A stretch of DNA of 64,000 bases from positions 1,612,001 through 1,676,000 of the forward strand of contig NZ_CP128595.1 in NCBI RefSeq assembly GCF_030444335.1. Reading direction: 5' to 3'. This stretch comes from Polaribacter huanghezhanensis. Lineage in GTDB: Bacteria > Bacteroidota > Bacteroidia > Flavobacteriales > Flavobacteriaceae. Positions within the stretch are counted from its first letter, which is position 1, and every line of letters begins with the position of its first letter. The position numbers were made by a program, and so were the translations under genes. The notes beneath the pieces are model-generated. The model searched no databases and was not told where the DNA came from. It saw only the letters and a list, made by a program, of their open reading frames with translations. Shown here piece by piece: positions 61,648 through 64,000 of the stretch.

Positions 61648-62226
61648 TTATTTAGAATACAACTCTTTTCTAATTCTACTTAATTACACAGGTGTTATAT
61701 TTAAGAATGATGCAATATGGTATTGTTGTATTAAATTATTAATATTTGGAATGTCTTTTTTTAATTTGATATACCTTTCAGTAGCATTTAATAAAGAAAG
61801 ATCAAAAATCCTTTTTTCAGTTCTAATAAAAACACTTTCTAAAACTCTATTGTAAAATAGTGCTAAATCGTGATGTTCTTCTGTAGATTTTATAAAAGCG
61901 GTAAAATCGCCAACTAATATTTCTGCATCTGTTAAGCAATCGTAAATTGCACTTGACGGTGTTTTTGTGATTAACGAAGACAATGATCCAGAAGTAGTAA
62001 CCGGAGTGTAAATAGTTCTTATATGTTCTTTTCCTTTAGAATCCCGCATAAAACTTCTTAATACACCAGTTTTTAAGATATAGAAGTTTGTAGGGATTTC
62101 TCCAAGACTTACAATAACATCACCTTTTTTAAAAGATTTTAATTGGATGTACGATTCAAAAATTTGCCTAGATTTTTTTGATAAATCAGGCGAATATGCG
62201 CTTAAAAATTTAGAAACAAAATTCAT
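61648..62226 (-). pseudogene. Crp/Fnr-family regulator with a nonsense codon in the recognition helix
   Basis: The protein from ATG 62224-62226 has the cyclic-nucleotide-binding fold (SFKKGDVIVSLGEIPTNFYILKTGVLRSFM) and a helical linker. It then enters the HTH as NLIQQYHIASFLNITPV, where TAA at 61684-61686 stops it after about 180 residues. The same frame continues at once with LSRIRKELYSK and a second TAA at 61648-61650, exactly the rest of a normal HTH (family pattern ITPxxLSRIRK). A single change CAA to TAA would explain it. Either the gene is inactive, the population is polymorphic, or a DNA-binding-deficient protein is made. It begins 4 bases after wbqC. Confidence 0.85.
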
Positions 62227-62230
62227 GCTA

Positions 62231-62857
62231 TTATTTTGATTCACCCAAAGTTAAAGTATTATTTTCTAAAAAACTAATAGTATTTGGTCCTTCCATAAAT
62301 AATAAATCTAAAATAGAAAGGTTTTTTAGAAACCCAAATTTGTCATCAAAAGTCTGAATATAGGTTTTAAAATTACAATTATGTTCTTGTTTTGCATTGG
62401 CTAATAAACGATAATCATTTTTGGCATCAAGTTGATATTCTGCGGTCTTTTTATATTCTTGATTTATTTGTAAAGCATCCGTAATAAAAAGATACGTGTC
62501 AGTATTTACGTCTAATAAGTATTTGTATTTTTTTGATAAAATGGGTAGTAAATCATCTTCGTAAAATTCAAAAAAAGGGGAGTTTCGATACGCAATTTGT
62601 ATCGATTTTAAATGCTGACTTTGCCAAGAAACCGTATTGTCTACTAAAGTGTCTTTTGTCTTTTTTTTAGATGAAGTTGAAGTGTGTTTTACAGGAATGT
62701 TTAGTAATTGTTTTCCGTTTGGGCCATAAATATAGCACCGATTTCTATAGGTTTGCTTCTGATAATTGTCTTCTGTTTCAAAAAGTACTTCGTCTGAATT
62801 TACAATCGCAATATATTGCGAAATAGGAGAGAAGTAAGTTGGTAAAAACAACGACAT
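62231..62857 (-). CDS. WbqC-family protein
   Basis: A 208-residue protein of the WbqC family, found in polysaccharide and lipopolysaccharide regions and related to viperin-adjacent small proteins. Features: FLPTYFSPISQYIAIVNSDEVLFETEDNYQKQTYRNRCYIYGPNGKQLLNIPVKH, then SWQSQHLKSIQIAYRNSPFFEFYEDDL and ILDLLFMEGPNTISFL, all typical of the family. The enzymatic role is not established. It begins directly after the signal peptidase stop (62858), so it is translationally linked with lepB. Confidence 0.88.
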   Translation of the reverse strand: MSLFLPTYFSPISQYIAIVNSDEVLFETEDNYQKQTYRNRCYIYGPNGKQLLNIPVKHTSTSSKKKTKDTLVDNTVSWQSQHLKSIQIAYRNSPFFEFYEDDLLPILSKKYKYLLDVNTDTYLFITDALQINQEYKKTAEYQLDAKNDYRLLANAKQEHNCNFKTYIQTFDDKFGFLKNLSILDLLFMEGPNTISFLENNTLTLGESK

Positions 62858-64000
62858 TTATTTGGTTACTTTTTTCTTTTTACGGTAATAATTTATTACA
62901 AAATAACCCATTAAAACTACTAAAAAAGCTTTAAAATAAGAAACTGGTTCTCCGCTTCCACCAACAGTTGTAAACATTCTGTCCCAACGAATAGAAGCTA
63001 ATTTTGCAAATCCTTTTGCATTTGGATCCCAACTTAACCAAATAAAAACTGGTTTTCCAACCACATGATCAAACGGAACATAACCCCAATAACGTGCGTC
63101 TAAAGAGTTTTGTCTGTTGTCTCCCATCATCCAATAATAATCTTGTTTAAAGGTGTAAGAAGTGATTTTTTTACCATTTAAATAATAGTTGTTGCCAACG
63201 ATTGATAAATTATTACGCTCGTATCTTCTTATGATTTGCTCATAAAAAGGCATCGATTTTTCATTTAATTCAACTTTATCTCCTTTTTTAGGAATATAAA
63301 TTGGGCCATAATTATCTTGACTCCATAAATAGTATGGACTGTGCGGAAATAAATCTTTGTTAAATGTTCCTTTAGGTTCTAATTTTTTTACAACACTTTT
63401 TACAATTGGATTGTTTTTAATGAGAGCAGCTTCTTCATCCGTTAAATTTAAAAGAAATTCTCCTTTCTCATTTGTAACTAAATTACCATTTCTATCTCTA
63501 TAAGCTTCTCTAATATTATATCTATTTAATGCTCCTCTACTAAATTGTTTTCCCCCGGTATTAACAGCAAATATATATTGAGTTTTTGCTCTGTCTGGCA
63601 ACACCGTTCTTTTTCCATTTATAAATACATAACCATCTCTTACCTCTAAAGAATCTCCAGGAATACCAACTGCACGTTTTACATAATTGGTTTTTTTGTC
63701 GATTGGTTTGTATGTAAATTTTCCAGAATGATCTCCCCACATTAAATTTAAAGAATCCGCAGGCCAACTAAATACAACAATATCGTTGCGTTTAATTTTT
63801 TGAATTCCTGGCAAACGCATATACGGAAGCGATAATTTGTTTAAAATCGAATTTTTATCTTTAGAATTTGAGAGGTACGATTTTCCTAAGAAAGGCAAGG
63901 TGTCATGAACCATTGGAGCAGCAACTGTTGTCATCGGAACTCTTGCTCCGTAATGAAACTTACTTACAAATAAGAAGTCGCCAACATACAATGTTTTCTC
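62858..64000 (-). CDS. lepB: Signal peptidase I, N-terminus cut by window edge
   Basis: Type I signal peptidase. The visible 380 codons start inside box B (EKTLYVGDFLFVSKFHYG); the catalytic Ser, in the preceding SM motif, and the first membrane helices are outside the window. Box D with the catalytic Lys is YVKRAVGIPGDSLEV, and box E is MMGDNRQNSLDARYWGYVP. The insertion between boxes makes it longer than E. coli LepB, as usual in Bacteroidota. A C-terminal hydrophobic helix (about 20 residues before RKKKKVTK) is an extra feature. The TTG at 63991 is not a real start, since coding sequence clearly continues upstream. Confidence 0.93.
   Translation of the reverse strand, partial: EKTLYVGDFLFVSKFHYGARVPMTTVAAPMVHDTLPFLGKSYLSNSKDKNSILNKLSLPYMRLPGIQKIKRNDIVVFSWPADSLNLMWGDHSGKFTYKPIDKKTNYVKRAVGIPGDSLEVRDGYVFINGKRTVLPDRAKTQYIFAVNTGGKQFSRGALNRYNIREAYRDRNGNLVTNEKGEFLLNLTDEEAALIKNNPIVKSVVKKLEPKGTFNKDLFPHSPYYLWSQDNYGPIYIPKKGDKVELNEKSMPFYEQIIRRYERNNLSIVGNNYYLNGKKITSYTFKQDYYWMMGDNRQNSLDARYWGYVPFDHVVGKPVFIWLSWDPNAKGFAKLASIRWDRMFTTVGGSGEPVSYFKAFLVVLMGYFVINYYRKKKKVTK

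Overview
The window is AT-rich, gene-dense DNA from a member of the Flavobacteriaceae (Bacteroidota), probably a marine Polaribacter/Tenacibaculum-like organism. The evidence is a fused ccoNO cbb3 oxidase gene, Bacteroidota-type -7 promoter elements (TAnnTTTG) upstream of many genes, a B. subtilis-like fadN-fadA-fadE order, small families known mainly from flavobacteria (DUF4834, DUF4159, DUF6122, a DUF6952-like protein) and characteristic 7-8 bp intergenic tandem arrays. No rRNA, tRNA, prophage, IS element with a transposase, or CRISPR array was seen. Domain assignments are from reading the translated proteins; no database search was run.

Layout. 1-5.8 kb (minus strand): fatty-acid beta-oxidation operon marR-fadN-fadA-fadE with a tandem palindromic operator ahead of marR; fadE runs off the left edge. 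5.9-10.3 kb (plus): a NatA/NatB-like ABC exporter, an MscS channel and an NtrC-like regulator that lacks its DNA-binding domain. 10.3-14.2 kb: peroxide defence, with katG divergent from a peroxiredoxin-thioredoxin-DUF6952 trio. 14.2-23.7 kb: a HPt/histidine kinase/response regulator set divergent from a response regulator-HEAT protein-GT2 synthase-LtaS-like transferase with TPRs-YaiO-like TPR/barrel operon. This last operon looks like an uncharacterised envelope-polymer synthesis and export machine and is the best candidate here for an undescribed system.

23.7-31.3 kb holds housekeeping and envelope genes: a small basic protein, a CDF transporter, an exonuclease, a NagZ/beta-lactamase-fold fusion and a PlsC-like acyltransferase. 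30.6-42.1 kb is the microaerobic respiration block: an FNR-type regulator divergent from ccoI, then deoD, hemN, ccoS, ccoNO, ccoQ, ccoP, ccoG, ccoH and a SafE-like membrane protein. Two near-identical FNR-box promoters (boxes at 31312-31323 and 35922-35933), each with the box centred 33 bp upstream of the -7 element, tie the block together.

42.1-50.1 kb is a fluid, repeat-rich region. It has tandem heptamer arrays, a duplicated gene end that supplies the start codon of a BASS transporter, and a tandemly duplicated lipoprotein/esterase cassette. One lipoprotein copy is frameshifted at an (AT)9 tract, so it is either phase-variable or dead, and one esterase copy is reduced to a few codons. A membrane-bound AraC-type regulator closes the region. 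50.1-53.3 kb: rsmE, a YghO-like acetyltransferase-fold protein and an outer-membrane barrel with a lysine-rich tail. 53.5-61.2 kb: a surface polysaccharide operon (DUF4834, YfhO, two glycosyltransferases, WecB-type epimerase, Wzx flippase). 61.2-64.0 kb: DUF6122, a Crp/Fnr gene interrupted by a nonsense codon inside its recognition helix, wbqC, and signal peptidase I, which runs off the right edge.
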